Position numbers and translations under genes: made by a program
Shown here: positions 25,297-34,387 of the stretch, in pieces
How positions within the stretch are numbered: position 1 is the stretch's first letter
Layout: each line of letters starts with the position of its first letter
Notes under the pieces: model-generated
Told to the model about the DNA's origin: nothing
What the model saw: only the letters and a program-made list of their open reading frames with translations
The model's database searches: none
Assembly (NCBI GenBank): GCA_024236195.1
Contig: JACKKZ010000003.1
Coordinates: 124,001-188,000, forward strand
DNA length: 64,000 bases
DNA from: Sphingomonadaceae bacterium
GTDB lineage: Bacteria; Pseudomonadota; Alphaproteobacteria; Sphingomonadales; Sphingomonadaceae
Direction: 5' to 3'

Positions 25297-26210
25297 TATT
25301 CAGCATCCCCCATGGCAGCGATTTCCTTGGAACATGGCCCGCCCGCGCAGCGCATATAGATGCGATCCGGCGCGCGCAGGTCAAAGGTGGCGACCTTCCC
25401 GCCCAGCAGGCGGCTCTTGCCATCCAGTTGCGCGAAAGAGACAAGCGCCGTCGCCGCCTGATCTTCCCCCTGCGGCAGGGCAAGCACCTGTCCGGTCTGG
25501 AAAGTCAGGTTCCAGCGGCGATTGCCGACCCATTCAGCCTCTGCCACCTGCGGCTTCAACGCGGGCGCGGCATCGAGCATATCTGTCAGCGCAATGACCT
25601 GCCGCGCGGCGCCGGGGCCGGAAACCACCAGCATCCCTTTGGCATTGGCGGGCTTGATCGGTTCCAGCTCCACACCGGTGGCATCAATCAGCACCATCCG
25701 GTCCGGCTTTTTCAGCACTGCATGCGGCTTGCGCTCGACAATATCGACCACCAGCGTTTCCGGAAGCTGGCGCGAAACGCGAGCGTCCTCCACCCAGCTC
25801 AGTTCCAATAATTCCTCGCGCAGGGCCTCCAGATCAACCAGCGGCATCGGGCGGTTACGCTCGGCCAGGACCCGCTCATAGACCTTCAGCTCGTTCATCC
25901 GGTCCACGCCAGTCACGGTCACGCGGCGCACTTCGAAACCAGCGTCAGAAGCAAGCAAAGCGATTTGCTGGTTCGCCATGGCGGGCACCCCGGCAAGACT
26001 GGCAACGAACCAGGCCAACGCCACAGCGCCACCCAGAATGATGGCGAGGAAAATGCGGTGCAGCTGTTCTTCGGTGAAAGGCAGCATAGCCAATGCGGAG
26101 CCGATAAAGCCGCTGGTCTTGGCCCGTGCCTTGCGCGCCTTGGCAGCGCGGCCTTGCGCCGCCGCTGACCGGCGAACGCCCTTGCCGCCCCGCTTGATCG
26201 TCTGAGCCAT
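25296..26210 (-). CDS. ftsQ: Cell division protein FtsQ
   Basis: A bitopic divisome protein of 304 residues starting at the ATG at 26210 (MAQTIKRGGKGVRR), which overlaps the ddl stop (TGATG). A basic cytoplasmic tail of about 50 residues precedes one membrane helix (about 55-76), then the POTRA domain (VRRVTVTGVDRMNELKVYE ... LSWVEDARVSRQLPETLVVDIVERKP) and the beta domain. FtsQ connects FtsL/FtsB to the early ring. The length is typical of alphaproteobacterial FtsQ. Confidence 0.95.
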   Translation of the reverse strand: MAQTIKRGGKGVRRSAAAQGRAAKARKARAKTSGFIGSALAMLPFTEEQLHRIFLAIILGGAVALAWFVASLAGVPAMANQQIALLASDAGFEVRRVTVTGVDRMNELKVYERVLAERNRPMPLVDLEALREELLELSWVEDARVSRQLPETLVVDIVERKPHAVLKKPDRMVLIDATGVELEPIKPANAKGMLVVSGPGAARQVIALTDMLDAAPALKPQVAEAEWVGNRRWNLTFQTGQVLALPQGEDQAATALVSFAQLDGKSRLLGGKVATFDLRAPDRIYMRCAGGPCSKEIAAMGDAE

Positions 26211-27157
26211 CAGCCCTGCCCCCCGTGGTCTTTCAGTGCCTCCGCCACGATGGCCTCGACGAGGTCTTCGTAGCTCATGCCGCAATGCTTCGCCTGTTCG
26301 GGCACGAGGCTGAGCGGCGTCATGCCTGGCTGGGTGTTGGTTTCCAGCACGAACAGGCCCGCTTCGCCCTGCTCGTCATCCCAGCGGAAATCGGTGCGGC
26401 TGGTGCCCTTGCAGCCCAGCACCTGATGCGCGCGCAGGGCATAGTCCATGCACAGCGCGGCGATATTTTCCGGGATTTGGGCCGGGCAGACGTGCTCGGT
26501 CATGCCATCAGTATATTTGGCGTCGAAATCGTAGAAGCCGCTCTTGGGCACCAGTTCGGTGACGGTCAGCGCCTTGCCGCCGATTACCGCCGTGGTCAGT
26601 TCACGGCCACGGATAAAGGGCTCGGCCAGCAGCTTCTCGAATTCTTGCCACGGCCCGGCGGCATCGCGTCGGATCGGGTTGCCGTAATTGCTGTCATCTT
26701 TGACGATGGCTACACCCACGGAGGAGCCTTCATTGACCGGCTTCAGCACATAGGGGCGCGGCAAGGGGTCGCCGTCATAAAGGCTTTCGCTTTCGACAAT
26801 CTTGCCCGCGGGCATGGGGATACCCGCCGGGACCAGCGCCTGCTTGGTCAGCTCCTTGTCGATCGCGATCACGGAGGTAACAAGGCCCGAATGGGTATAA
26901 GGTACGCCCATCAGGTCCAGCATGCCCTGCACCGTGCCATCCTCGCCGGGAACGCCATGCAGCGCGTTGAACACGACATCGGGCGCCGCCTCGGCAATGC
27001 GCGCGGCGACTTGCCTATCCATGTCGATCCGCGTCACGCGATGGCCGCGCGCCTCCAGCGCCTTGGCAACGCCTTCGCCCGACATGAGCGAGACGGGGCG
27101 TTCGTTGGCCCAGCCGCCCATCAGGACTGCAACATGATATTTCTTCGACAAGCTCAT
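26210..27157 (-). CDS. ddl: D-alanine--D-alanine ligase
   Basis: A cytoplasmic ATP-grasp ligase that makes the D-Ala-D-Ala dipeptide for MurF. 315 residues from the ATG at 27157, which overlaps the murB stop (ATGA). Motifs: VLMGGWANERPVSLMSG at the N-terminus, FNALHGVPGEDGTVQGMLD, KPVNEGSSVGVAIV and the C-terminal ETNTQPGMTPLSLVPEQA with metal-binding residues. Family length is normal. Confidence 0.96.
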   Translation of the reverse strand: MSLSKKYHVAVLMGGWANERPVSLMSGEGVAKALEARGHRVTRIDMDRQVAARIAEAAPDVVFNALHGVPGEDGTVQGMLDLMGVPYTHSGLVTSVIAIDKELTKQALVPAGIPMPAGKIVESESLYDGDPLPRPYVLKPVNEGSSVGVAIVKDDSNYGNPIRRDAAGPWQEFEKLLAEPFIRGRELTTAVIGGKALTVTELVPKSGFYDFDAKYTDGMTEHVCPAQIPENIAALCMDYALRAHQVLGCKGTSRTDFRWDDEQGEAGLFVLETNTQPGMTPLSLVPEQAKHCGMSYEDLVEAIVAEALKDHGGQG

Positions 27158-28125
27158 GGCCGCCCTACCCGCTGGATTTCCCATTCGAGCTGTACGCCCT
27201 GGCTTTCATAGACACGGCGGCGCACTTCTTCGCCCAGCCCTTCGATGTCGGCGCTGGTTGCATCGCCGGTGTTGATCAGGAAATTGGTGTGCTTTTCGCT
27301 CACTTGCGCGCCGCCCATGGTCAGGCCGCGACAGCCCGCTGCATCAACCAGCTGCCACGCCTTGTGCCCTTCCGGGTTTTTGAAGGTGGAGCCGCCGGTC
27401 TTGGTGCGCAGTGGTTGCGATTCCTCGCGCGCTTTCGCGATCCGATCCATCTCCGCCCCGATCTCTGCCGGTACGCCGGGCACGCCCTTGAAGCGGGCGG
27501 CGACCACTACGGCCCCCTCCGGCAATGCGGAATGGCGATAGGTGTAGCGCAAGTCAGATACTGGCAAGGTGATGAAGGTTCCGTCAGGCAGCACAACGTC
27601 ACAATCGACGAGGATATCCGCCACTTCCCGGCCATAGGCCCCGCCATTCATACGCACGAAGCCGCCCACCGTGCCGGGGATACCACGCAGGAATTCCAGC
27701 CCGGCAATCCCGGCATCGCGCGCATTGGAAGAGACCAGGATCCCGCTCGCCCCGCCGCCGCATTCCATCACGCAGTCTCGCTTGACCTCGACGCTGGAGA
27801 AGGCCTTACCCAGCCGCACCACAACGCCGGGAACGCCGCCATCACGCACGATCATGTTGGAGCCGAGCCCCAGCGCCATCACCGGCATGCGCCCTTCCAG
27901 CCGGGCGAGGAATTCGCGCAGATCCGAAATGTCTGCTGGTTCGAACAGCCAGTCCGCTGTGCCGCCAGCCTTAAACCAGACCAGCTTGGCCAGCGGCGCA
28001 TTGGCCGTCAGCTTGCCCCGAATGCCGTCCATGTTGAGCGGCGCATCGGAAGTTGCGTCCACCGCAGCACCGGGCGCGCATCCATCATCATACATCGCCC
28101 AATCATCAGGCTGGTGCATGCTCAT
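27154..28125 (-). CDS. murB: UDP-N-acetylenolpyruvoylglucosamine reductase
   Basis: An FAD-dependent reductase that forms UDP-MurNAc. The ATG at 28125 overlaps the murC stop, giving 323 residues. FAD-binding features are LGLGSNMIVRDGGVPGVVV and GIPGTVGGFVRMNGGAYG; the catalytic Ser loop is GGSTFKNPEGHKAWQLVD. SEKHTNFLINTGDATSADIE is the family C-terminus. About 30 residues precede the conserved core. Part of the coupled murC-murB-ddl stretch. Confidence 0.96.
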   Translation of the reverse strand: MSMHQPDDWAMYDDGCAPGAAVDATSDAPLNMDGIRGKLTANAPLAKLVWFKAGGTADWLFEPADISDLREFLARLEGRMPVMALGLGSNMIVRDGGVPGVVVRLGKAFSSVEVKRDCVMECGGGASGILVSSNARDAGIAGLEFLRGIPGTVGGFVRMNGGAYGREVADILVDCDVVLPDGTFITLPVSDLRYTYRHSALPEGAVVVAARFKGVPGVPAEIGAEMDRIAKAREESQPLRTKTGGSTFKNPEGHKAWQLVDAAGCRGLTMGGAQVSEKHTNFLINTGDATSADIEGLGEEVRRRVYESQGVQLEWEIQRVGRP

Positions 28126-29546
28126 GCCCCGCCCTCCTGCGCAATGGCAGAGGCCAGCCCGGCGGCCCAGCGGGTGATGTCGCCGGCACCGAGACACACG
28201 ACGAGATCGCCTTCGCCCACTTCGCTCGCCAGCACCTTGGCCAACGCGGCCTGGTCAGCAATCGTGTTGGCCGAACGGTGGCCGCGTGACTTGAGGCCGG
28301 AAACCAGCGCCGCAGAATCCACGCCTTCAATCGGGTCTTCGCCTGCCGCATATACAGGCGTTACAAAGACTTCGTCGGCATCGTTGAAGCAGTTCTGGAA
28401 CTCGTCCATCAAATCGCGCAACCGGGTATAGCGATGCGGCTGGGCGACAGCGAAGACACGCCCGCCCTTCCCGCTGCCAGTCACACTTTCGCGCGCAGCC
28501 GCGAGCACGGCGCGAATTTCGACCGGGTGATGCGCATAATCGTCGATGATCGTCGCGCCATTGACTTCGCCCACGCGGGTGAAGCGGCGGCGGACTCCGC
28601 CAAAACTGCCAAAGCCGGTGCGGATCACTTCGTCGCTGCAACCCATCTCGATGGCAACGGCAATCGCAGCGAGGGCATTCTGGACGTTGTGACGGCCCGG
28701 CATGGGCAAATGCACACCTTCGATCCGGCGGTCTTCCTCGCCGCGCTGGCGCACGACCACGTCAAACACATTCCCGCCACCTTCGGGACGAATGTTCACC
28801 CCGCAGATATCGGCCTGGAGCGAGAAGCCATAAGTCACCACGCGCCGGTCACGCACCAGCCCGACCACTGCCTGCACTTCGGGATGGTCAATGCACAGGA
28901 TCGCAGCGCCATAGAAGGGGACGTTATGGATGAACTCGACAAAGGCGCGCTTCACCCCGTCGAAATCGCCATAATGGTCGAGATGTTCGGGGTCGATATT
29001 AGTAACCACTGCCAGCGTACCATCGAGCCGCAGGAAGCTGCCATCGCTCTCGTCGGCTTCCACCACCATCCAGTCGGAATCGCCAAGGCGCGCGTTGGAG
29101 CCATATTGCTCGATGATGCCGCCATTGATGACAGTCGGATCGACCCCGCCTGCATCAAGCAGCGCCGCGATCATGCTCGTCGTGGTGGTCTTGCCGTGGG
29201 TGCCAGCGATGGCGACCGTGCTTTTCAGCCGCATCAGCTCAGCCAACATTTCCGCGCGGCGCACCACCGGAATGCGGTTTTCGAGCGCAGCGACGACTTC
29301 CGGATTGGTGCGCTTTACGGCGGTGGAGGTGACGACCACCGCCACGCCTTCCACATTCTCTGCCGCCTGCCCGATATGCACGGTCATGCCCCGCTTGCGC
29401 AGGCGTTCGACACTCGGGCCTTCGGAAATGTCGCTGCCCTGCACGCTATAGCCGAGATTGTGCATCACTTCGGCAATGCCGGACATGCCGATCCCGCCAA
29501 TGCCGACAAAGTGGATCGTGCCAATATCGGTGCCGACACCCTTCAT
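28122..29546 (-). CDS. murC: UDP-N-acetylmuramate--L-alanine ligase
   Basis: The first Mur ligase adds L-Ala to UDP-MurNAc. 474 residues from the ATG at 29546 (MKGVGTDIGTIHF), overlapping the murG stop by 4 bp. The N-terminal GIGGIGMSGIAEV binds UDP substrate; the ATP loop is GTHGKTTTTSM; the C-terminal domain contains DDYAHHPVEIRA. All three Mur ligase domains are intact. Confidence 0.97.
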   Translation of the reverse strand: MKGVGTDIGTIHFVGIGGIGMSGIAEVMHNLGYSVQGSDISEGPSVERLRKRGMTVHIGQAAENVEGVAVVVTSTAVKRTNPEVVAALENRIPVVRRAEMLAELMRLKSTVAIAGTHGKTTTTSMIAALLDAGGVDPTVINGGIIEQYGSNARLGDSDWMVVEADESDGSFLRLDGTLAVVTNIDPEHLDHYGDFDGVKRAFVEFIHNVPFYGAAILCIDHPEVQAVVGLVRDRRVVTYGFSLQADICGVNIRPEGGGNVFDVVVRQRGEEDRRIEGVHLPMPGRHNVQNALAAIAVAIEMGCSDEVIRTGFGSFGGVRRRFTRVGEVNGATIIDDYAHHPVEIRAVLAAARESVTGSGKGGRVFAVAQPHRYTRLRDLMDEFQNCFNDADEVFVTPVYAAGEDPIEGVDSAALVSGLKSRGHRSANTIADQAALAKVLASEVGEGDLVVCLGAGDITRWAAGLASAIAQEGGA

Positions 29547-30724
29547 GCTGCGCGGTCCTTTGCCAGCGCTTCGCGATCCTGCGCCTTCGCTCCTTCGCCG
29601 CCAACGCGGATCACGTCCATCATCGCGTCCCCGCCGAAGCTTTCGACAAGGTCTGCCAGGTCTTTCGCCGCTTTCGGCCGCCCGCAATTCCACGCTGCAT
29701 GCGCTGCCGTCGCGAGAGTATCAGGACGCTGGGCGAGTGCCTGAATCTGCTTGGCCAGCTCCTTGGCTTCAAACTTGTGCTGCCGGATCGAGCGCGCCCC
29801 TCCGGTCTTGACCAGCTCGCGTGCATTGGCGGCCTGGTGGTCGTCAGTCGCAATCGGCAGCGGGATGAGGATTGCCGGGCGGCCGACAGCAGTCAGCTCC
29901 GCAATGGTCGAAGCGCCTGCACGCCCGATAAACAGATGCGCATCGGCGAGGCGACTGGCCATGTCCTCGAAATAGGTGCCCAGTTCGGCCGGGATATCGT
30001 GATTGGCATAGCGCTCGCGCACAGCCTCCAGATCTTCCGGGCGGCATTGCTGCGTCACTTGCAAGCGCGCGCGCAAAGCAGGCGGGAGCATAGCCAGCCC
30101 ATCAGGCACCACTTCGGACAACACCCGCGCACCCTGGCTACCGCCAGTCACGAGAACGCGCAGCAGGCCGTCCTCGCTGAACGCAGGGAACGGCTCTTCA
30201 CGCAGCGACAGCACTTCCGCGCGCACCGGGTTACCGACGAGATGGACCTTGTCGGCAAATTTCGGCTTGAGCCGGTTGATTTCCGGATAGGCCGTGGCAA
30301 TCACATCGACCTTGCCAGCAAGCAAACGGTTAACCCGGCCCAGCACGGCGTTCTGTTCATGCACCACGCTGGGGATTTTCGCAGAGGTAGCAGCAAGCAG
30401 GGTCGGCAAGGAAGGATAGCCACCAAAGCCGACCACAGCAGAGGGCTGGAACGTCTCAAACAGGCGCAGCGCCATGCTACGCCCTTCGAGCACTGCCTTG
30501 ATCCCGCCCGGCCAACGCAACGGATTCTTGCCGAAGCGGCCAGCGGGCAACACATGCGCAGGCAGGAAGTCCGGCTTGCCGGGAATTTCCGCGCCGCGCG
30601 TATCGGTTACCAACGCGACATGGTGCCCGCGCCGTTCCAGCTCAGTCGCCAGCGCAAAGGCGGGGATCAGATGCCCCCCCGTGCCACCTGCTGCGAGTAC
30701 ATAATGCCGGTTTGCGCCGCTCAT
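29543..30724 (-). CDS. murG: UDP-GlcNAc:undecaprenyl-PP-MurNAc-pentapeptide transferase MurG
   Basis: A GT-B glycosyltransferase at the inner membrane that converts lipid I to lipid II. 393 residues. The Gly-rich loop AAGGTGGHLIPAFALATEL lies at the N-terminus, with GGSQGARVLSEVVP and GRAGASTIAELTAVGRPAILIPLP in the C-terminal donor-binding half. The ATG overlaps the ftsW stop. The last 30 residues are a charged tail. Confidence 0.97.
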   Translation of the reverse strand: MSGANRHYVLAAGGTGGHLIPAFALATELERRGHHVALVTDTRGAEIPGKPDFLPAHVLPAGRFGKNPLRWPGGIKAVLEGRSMALRLFETFQPSAVVGFGGYPSLPTLLAATSAKIPSVVHEQNAVLGRVNRLLAGKVDVIATAYPEINRLKPKFADKVHLVGNPVRAEVLSLREEPFPAFSEDGLLRVLVTGGSQGARVLSEVVPDGLAMLPPALRARLQVTQQCRPEDLEAVRERYANHDIPAELGTYFEDMASRLADAHLFIGRAGASTIAELTAVGRPAILIPLPIATDDHQAANARELVKTGGARSIRQHKFEAKELAKQIQALAQRPDTLATAAHAAWNCGRPKAAKDLADLVESFGGDAMMDVIRVGGEGAKAQDREALAKDRAA

Positions 30725-31947
30725 GCGCGCTCCTCCCTATCGGTCAACAAATCCTTCAATCCGCGCACATTGCGTTTCAGGAAAGGATTCCGCCGCGTTA
30801 TCGCGAGGAGCAGGCCGACTGCAAGGCAAACGGCAATGGTGGAGGAGCCGCCATAGGAAATAAGCGGCAAGGTCATTCCCTTGGAGGGGAAAAGCTGGAG
30901 GTTGACGAGGATGTTGATGAAAGCCTGCCCGCCCAGCTGGGTCGCGAGGCCCGCCCCGGCAAGCAGGGTGAACAAATCTTCCTCTTCCGCCAGCCGCACC
31001 AATACGCGGGCCATTATGGCAAGATAGAGTACCACGATCAGCGCACAGGCCAGCAGCCCGAATTCCTCGCCAATAACGGAGAAGATATAGTCCGTATGTG
31101 CTTCGGGCAGGTTGAACTTGCGGATGCCGAGCCGCATCCCCGTGCCCGTCCAGCCGCCGCCCAGCAGCGTCCTCTGCGCAAGATCAACCTGGTCGAAAGC
31201 TGTGCCGCCGCCAATGAAGCTGTCGATCCGATGTCGGGCATTGTCATAGAGGAAATAGGTGGCCGCCATGGCGAGCGCCCCCAGCCCGGCCAGTACGCTC
31301 AGCCGTTTGATCGAGATCCCCGCCAGCACCACCAGCGTGAACCACACACCACCGAACAACAGCGTATCGCCGAAATTGGGCTGGAGCATCAGCAAGGCAG
31401 CAACCAGCACCATTACCCCGCTGGCGATCCATACGGTTGGCAGGTTAGGATCGCGCACGCGCCACGAGAATATCCAGGCCATCGCAATGGCAAAGCCAGG
31501 CTTGAGGAACTCGGACGGCTGGAAGCGCATGCCAAGATCCAGCCAACGCCGTGCGCCATTCACTTCGCTGCCAATCAGCGGGACCAGAAACAGCGCCGCC
31601 AATGCGCCCGCCGCAACGAGGATGCCCAGCCGCCGTGCGTTGTCCCTGCTCAGCAATGAAGCGCCGAACAAGACAACCAGCCCGACAGCCTGCCAGCGCA
31701 GATGCGCCCAATAGAAATATAGCTCGTCCAGTTTGACGCTATTGGTTGATAGCCGCCTCGCGCTGGCAGGAGAGCCCGCTGCAACAGCAACTGTCCCGAG
31801 CAGCATCAGCAACAAGACCAGCCCGAGCAACCAGCGATCAATTTCGCGCCACCAGATCCGCAATTCCGAGCGCTTGCTGCCGCGATAGGAATCCTGGGCA
31901 TTGCCGCGACTAGCCGCGCGGGGAATATAGGGTTGCGTTGCGCTCAT
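30721..31947 (-). CDS. ftsW: SEDS peptidoglycan glycosyltransferase FtsW
   Basis: The septal SEDS glycosyltransferase that works with FtsI. 408 residues with about ten membrane helices after a 35-residue basic N-terminal tail. The SEDS pattern is clear: EVNGARRWLDLGMRFQPSEFLKP and, near the end, GMTLPLISYGGSSTIA. It overlaps murD and murG by 4 bp on either side. Confidence 0.97.
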   Translation of the reverse strand: MSATQPYIPRAASRGNAQDSYRGSKRSELRIWWREIDRWLLGLVLLLMLLGTVAVAAGSPASARRLSTNSVKLDELYFYWAHLRWQAVGLVVLFGASLLSRDNARRLGILVAAGALAALFLVPLIGSEVNGARRWLDLGMRFQPSEFLKPGFAIAMAWIFSWRVRDPNLPTVWIASGVMVLVAALLMLQPNFGDTLLFGGVWFTLVVLAGISIKRLSVLAGLGALAMAATYFLYDNARHRIDSFIGGGTAFDQVDLAQRTLLGGGWTGTGMRLGIRKFNLPEAHTDYIFSVIGEEFGLLACALIVVLYLAIMARVLVRLAEEEDLFTLLAGAGLATQLGGQAFINILVNLQLFPSKGMTLPLISYGGSSTIAVCLAVGLLLAITRRNPFLKRNVRGLKDLLTDREERA

Positions 31948-33320
31948 GCGGCTGGACTCCCTGCCCCGGTCAAGGCGTCGACCAATTCACGGAATGCCTC
32001 GCCGCGTTTTTCATAATCGCGGAACTGGTCGAAGCTGGCACAGGCGGGGGAGAACAGGATTACTTCACCCGCACGGGAATTGGCCTTGGCGCGATTGACT
32101 GCCTCGCACAGCAATTCGCATCGTTCGACCGGAACCGACCCTTCCAGCAATTCGGCAAAGCGCGGCCCGGCCTCGCCAATGGTGTAGACCGCCGCAATAT
32201 TGGCGAGATGCTGCTCGCACGGCCCCAGCCCGTCTTCCTTGGCCAAGCCACCAACGATCCAGTGAATGCGCGGCGCGCCACCATTGATCGCGGGATCGGG
32301 GAGATAGGCCGCCAGTGCAGGCGCGGTGCTGTCGACATTAGTCGCCTTGCTGTCGTTGATGAACAGCACGCCGTTGTGTTCCGCGACACGTTCCATGCGA
32401 TGCGGGAGACCGGTGAAGGTCTCGAGACCTTTAGCGACGTCTTGGTCGTTCATATCCAGCGCATCGCAGATCAAGATGGCTACGAGGGCATTCTCGAAAT
32501 TATGCGGTCCCTGCAATGATGGCCAACGATCCTGGCTTGTGATCGACGCCTGCGGATCACCGGTGTCGAATGGGTCAAGATCGCTTACGTTCGGCAAGCA
32601 CCAGACAGTCCGCTGTGATGCCCAGCGCTCGTAAAGCTGTTTCTGATGGTGCCAAACAAACTCGCCGAAAATCGTCGGATGCGCAGCAGACTGCATTTCA
32701 AACAGGCGCTCTTTCGAAGCCATGTATTCGCGGAAACCGGCGTAACGGTCCAAATGGTCGGGTGTGACGTTCAAGATGGCCGCCACATCGCAATCGAGGC
32801 TCTGCGTCAGGTCGATCTGGTAGCTCGACAGCTCCAGCACATAGACCCCGCCTGCGGGCAAAGGGTCCTGCCCGAGGATCGGCAGGCCGATATTGCCGCC
32901 CATCAGCGTGGGGATACCGGCGGTTTCGAGGATATGCGTCACCAGAGCTGTGGTCGTGCTCTTGCCATTGGTGCCGGTAATGCCGACCACCTTGTGCGGC
33001 GGCAGCGCAGCGCGGGCCTGCGCGAAGAGTTCGATATCGCCAATCACCGGCACGCCATATTTCGCGGCATGGGCAACAATCGGATGGGTGTTGAGCGGCA
33101 CGCCGGGGGAGACGACAATCCCGTCATAGCCGGTCAGGTCCGCCTCCAGCGGGTCCACCAGTTCACAGCGCCCCTCCAGCGGGGCACGGGCGACATCCTG
33201 ACGATCCCATGCGAGCACATGCGCCCCGCTTGCCAGCAGGCTTTCCGCAGCCGCCATCCCGGACCGTGCGAGCCCAAGAATGGCATAGCGCTTGCCGGCA
33301 AAGGCGGGGGAAGTGATCAT
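31944..33320 (-). CDS. murD: UDP-N-acetylmuramoyl-L-alanine--D-glutamate ligase
   Basis: Adds D-Glu to UDP-MurNAc-L-Ala. 458 residues with N-terminal ILGLARSGMAAAESLLASGA, ATP loop GITGTNGKSTTTALV at about 115, and the C-terminal NDSKATNVDSTAPAL and FSPACASFDQF motifs. All are standard for MurD. Four-base overlaps join it to mraY upstream and ftsW downstream. Confidence 0.97.
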   Translation of the reverse strand: MITSPAFAGKRYAILGLARSGMAAAESLLASGAHVLAWDRQDVARAPLEGRCELVDPLEADLTGYDGIVVSPGVPLNTHPIVAHAAKYGVPVIGDIELFAQARAALPPHKVVGITGTNGKSTTTALVTHILETAGIPTLMGGNIGLPILGQDPLPAGGVYVLELSSYQIDLTQSLDCDVAAILNVTPDHLDRYAGFREYMASKERLFEMQSAAHPTIFGEFVWHHQKQLYERWASQRTVWCLPNVSDLDPFDTGDPQASITSQDRWPSLQGPHNFENALVAILICDALDMNDQDVAKGLETFTGLPHRMERVAEHNGVLFINDSKATNVDSTAPALAAYLPDPAINGGAPRIHWIVGGLAKEDGLGPCEQHLANIAAVYTIGEAGPRFAELLEGSVPVERCELLCEAVNRAKANSRAGEVILFSPACASFDQFRDYEKRGEAFRELVDALTGAGSPAA

Positions 33321-34387
33321 CGCAGCTTCAGCGTAGCCAGACCTGCCATGGCGAGGATGATGGAAACGATCCAGAAGCGGATGACGACGGTCGATTCCGC
33401 CCAGCCCTTCTGCTCGAAATGGTGGTGGATCGGGGCCATGCGGAACACGCGCTTGCCCGTTCGCTTGAACCAGAAAACCTGGATAATGACGCTGGCGGTT
33501 TCCGCCACGAACAGCCCGCCGACGATCAGCAGCACGATTTCGTGATGGCTCGCAACCGCAATCGCACCCAGCGCACCGCCGAGGGCAAGCGAACCCGTAT
33601 CACCCATGAACACGGCGGCAGGCGGGGCGTTGAACCAGAGGAAGGCAAGCCCGCCCCCCATGATCGCCGCGCAGAAGATCGCCAGTTCTCCTGCCCCGGC
33701 GACATAGGGAATGCCGAGATATTCGGAATAGTCCGTGCGCCCGACGAGATAAGCGATGATGGCAAAGGTGCCTGCCGCGATAATTACCGGCATGGTGGCA
33801 AGCCCATCCAGCCCGTCGGTCAGGTTCACGGCATTGCCGAAGCCGACAATCACCACTGCGGCAAACACGTAATAGGCGGGGCCAAGCGGAATAGAACGCC
33901 CCGAAAAGAACGGCAGATAGACATTCGTATTGATCTGGCTGACGATGATATAGGCCGCGATCCCGGCCACAATAAATTCGCCCAGCAGGCGCACCTTGCC
34001 GGACAGACCCGCATGGTGCCGCTTGGTCACCTTGTCGTAATCGTCAAGGAAGCCGATCACGCCAAAGCCGACTGTCACGGCGAGGCAGGCCCAGACGAAC
34101 GGATTGCGCAGATCCATCCACAGCATCAGCGAGAGGCAGAGCGAGATCAGGATCATCAGTCCGCCCATGGTTGGCGTGCCGACTTTCTTCTGGTGCGATT
34201 GCGGCCCGTCCGCGCGGATGGGTTGCCCCTTGCCCTGCCGGACACGCAGCATGTTGATGAAACGCGGGCCGATGATCAGCCCGATCACCAGCGCCGTCAT
34301 CAGTGTCGCGCCTGCGCGAAAGGTCTGGTAGCGGACAAGGTTGAAGACCCCTTCGAAACCCATCCACTCAGCGATCAAATAGAGCAT
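33317..34387 (-). CDS. mraY: Phospho-MurNAc-pentapeptide transferase MraY
   Basis: The inner-membrane enzyme that makes lipid I. 356 residues, about ten membrane helices. Diagnostic loops: KVGTPTMGGLMI, the Asp-rich LTDGLDGLATMP, and VFMGDTGSLALGGALG, followed by the family C-terminus MAPIHHHFEQKGWAES. Its ATG overlaps the murF stop by one base (TGATG). Confidence 0.98.
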   Translation of the reverse strand: MLYLIAEWMGFEGVFNLVRYQTFRAGATLMTALVIGLIIGPRFINMLRVRQGKGQPIRADGPQSHQKKVGTPTMGGLMILISLCLSLMLWMDLRNPFVWACLAVTVGFGVIGFLDDYDKVTKRHHAGLSGKVRLLGEFIVAGIAAYIIVSQINTNVYLPFFSGRSIPLGPAYYVFAAVVIVGFGNAVNLTDGLDGLATMPVIIAAGTFAIIAYLVGRTDYSEYLGIPYVAGAGELAIFCAAIMGGGLAFLWFNAPPAAVFMGDTGSLALGGALGAIAVASHHEIVLLIVGGLFVAETASVIIQVFWFKRTGKRVFRMAPIHHHFEQKGWAESTVVIRFWIVSIILAMAGLATLKLR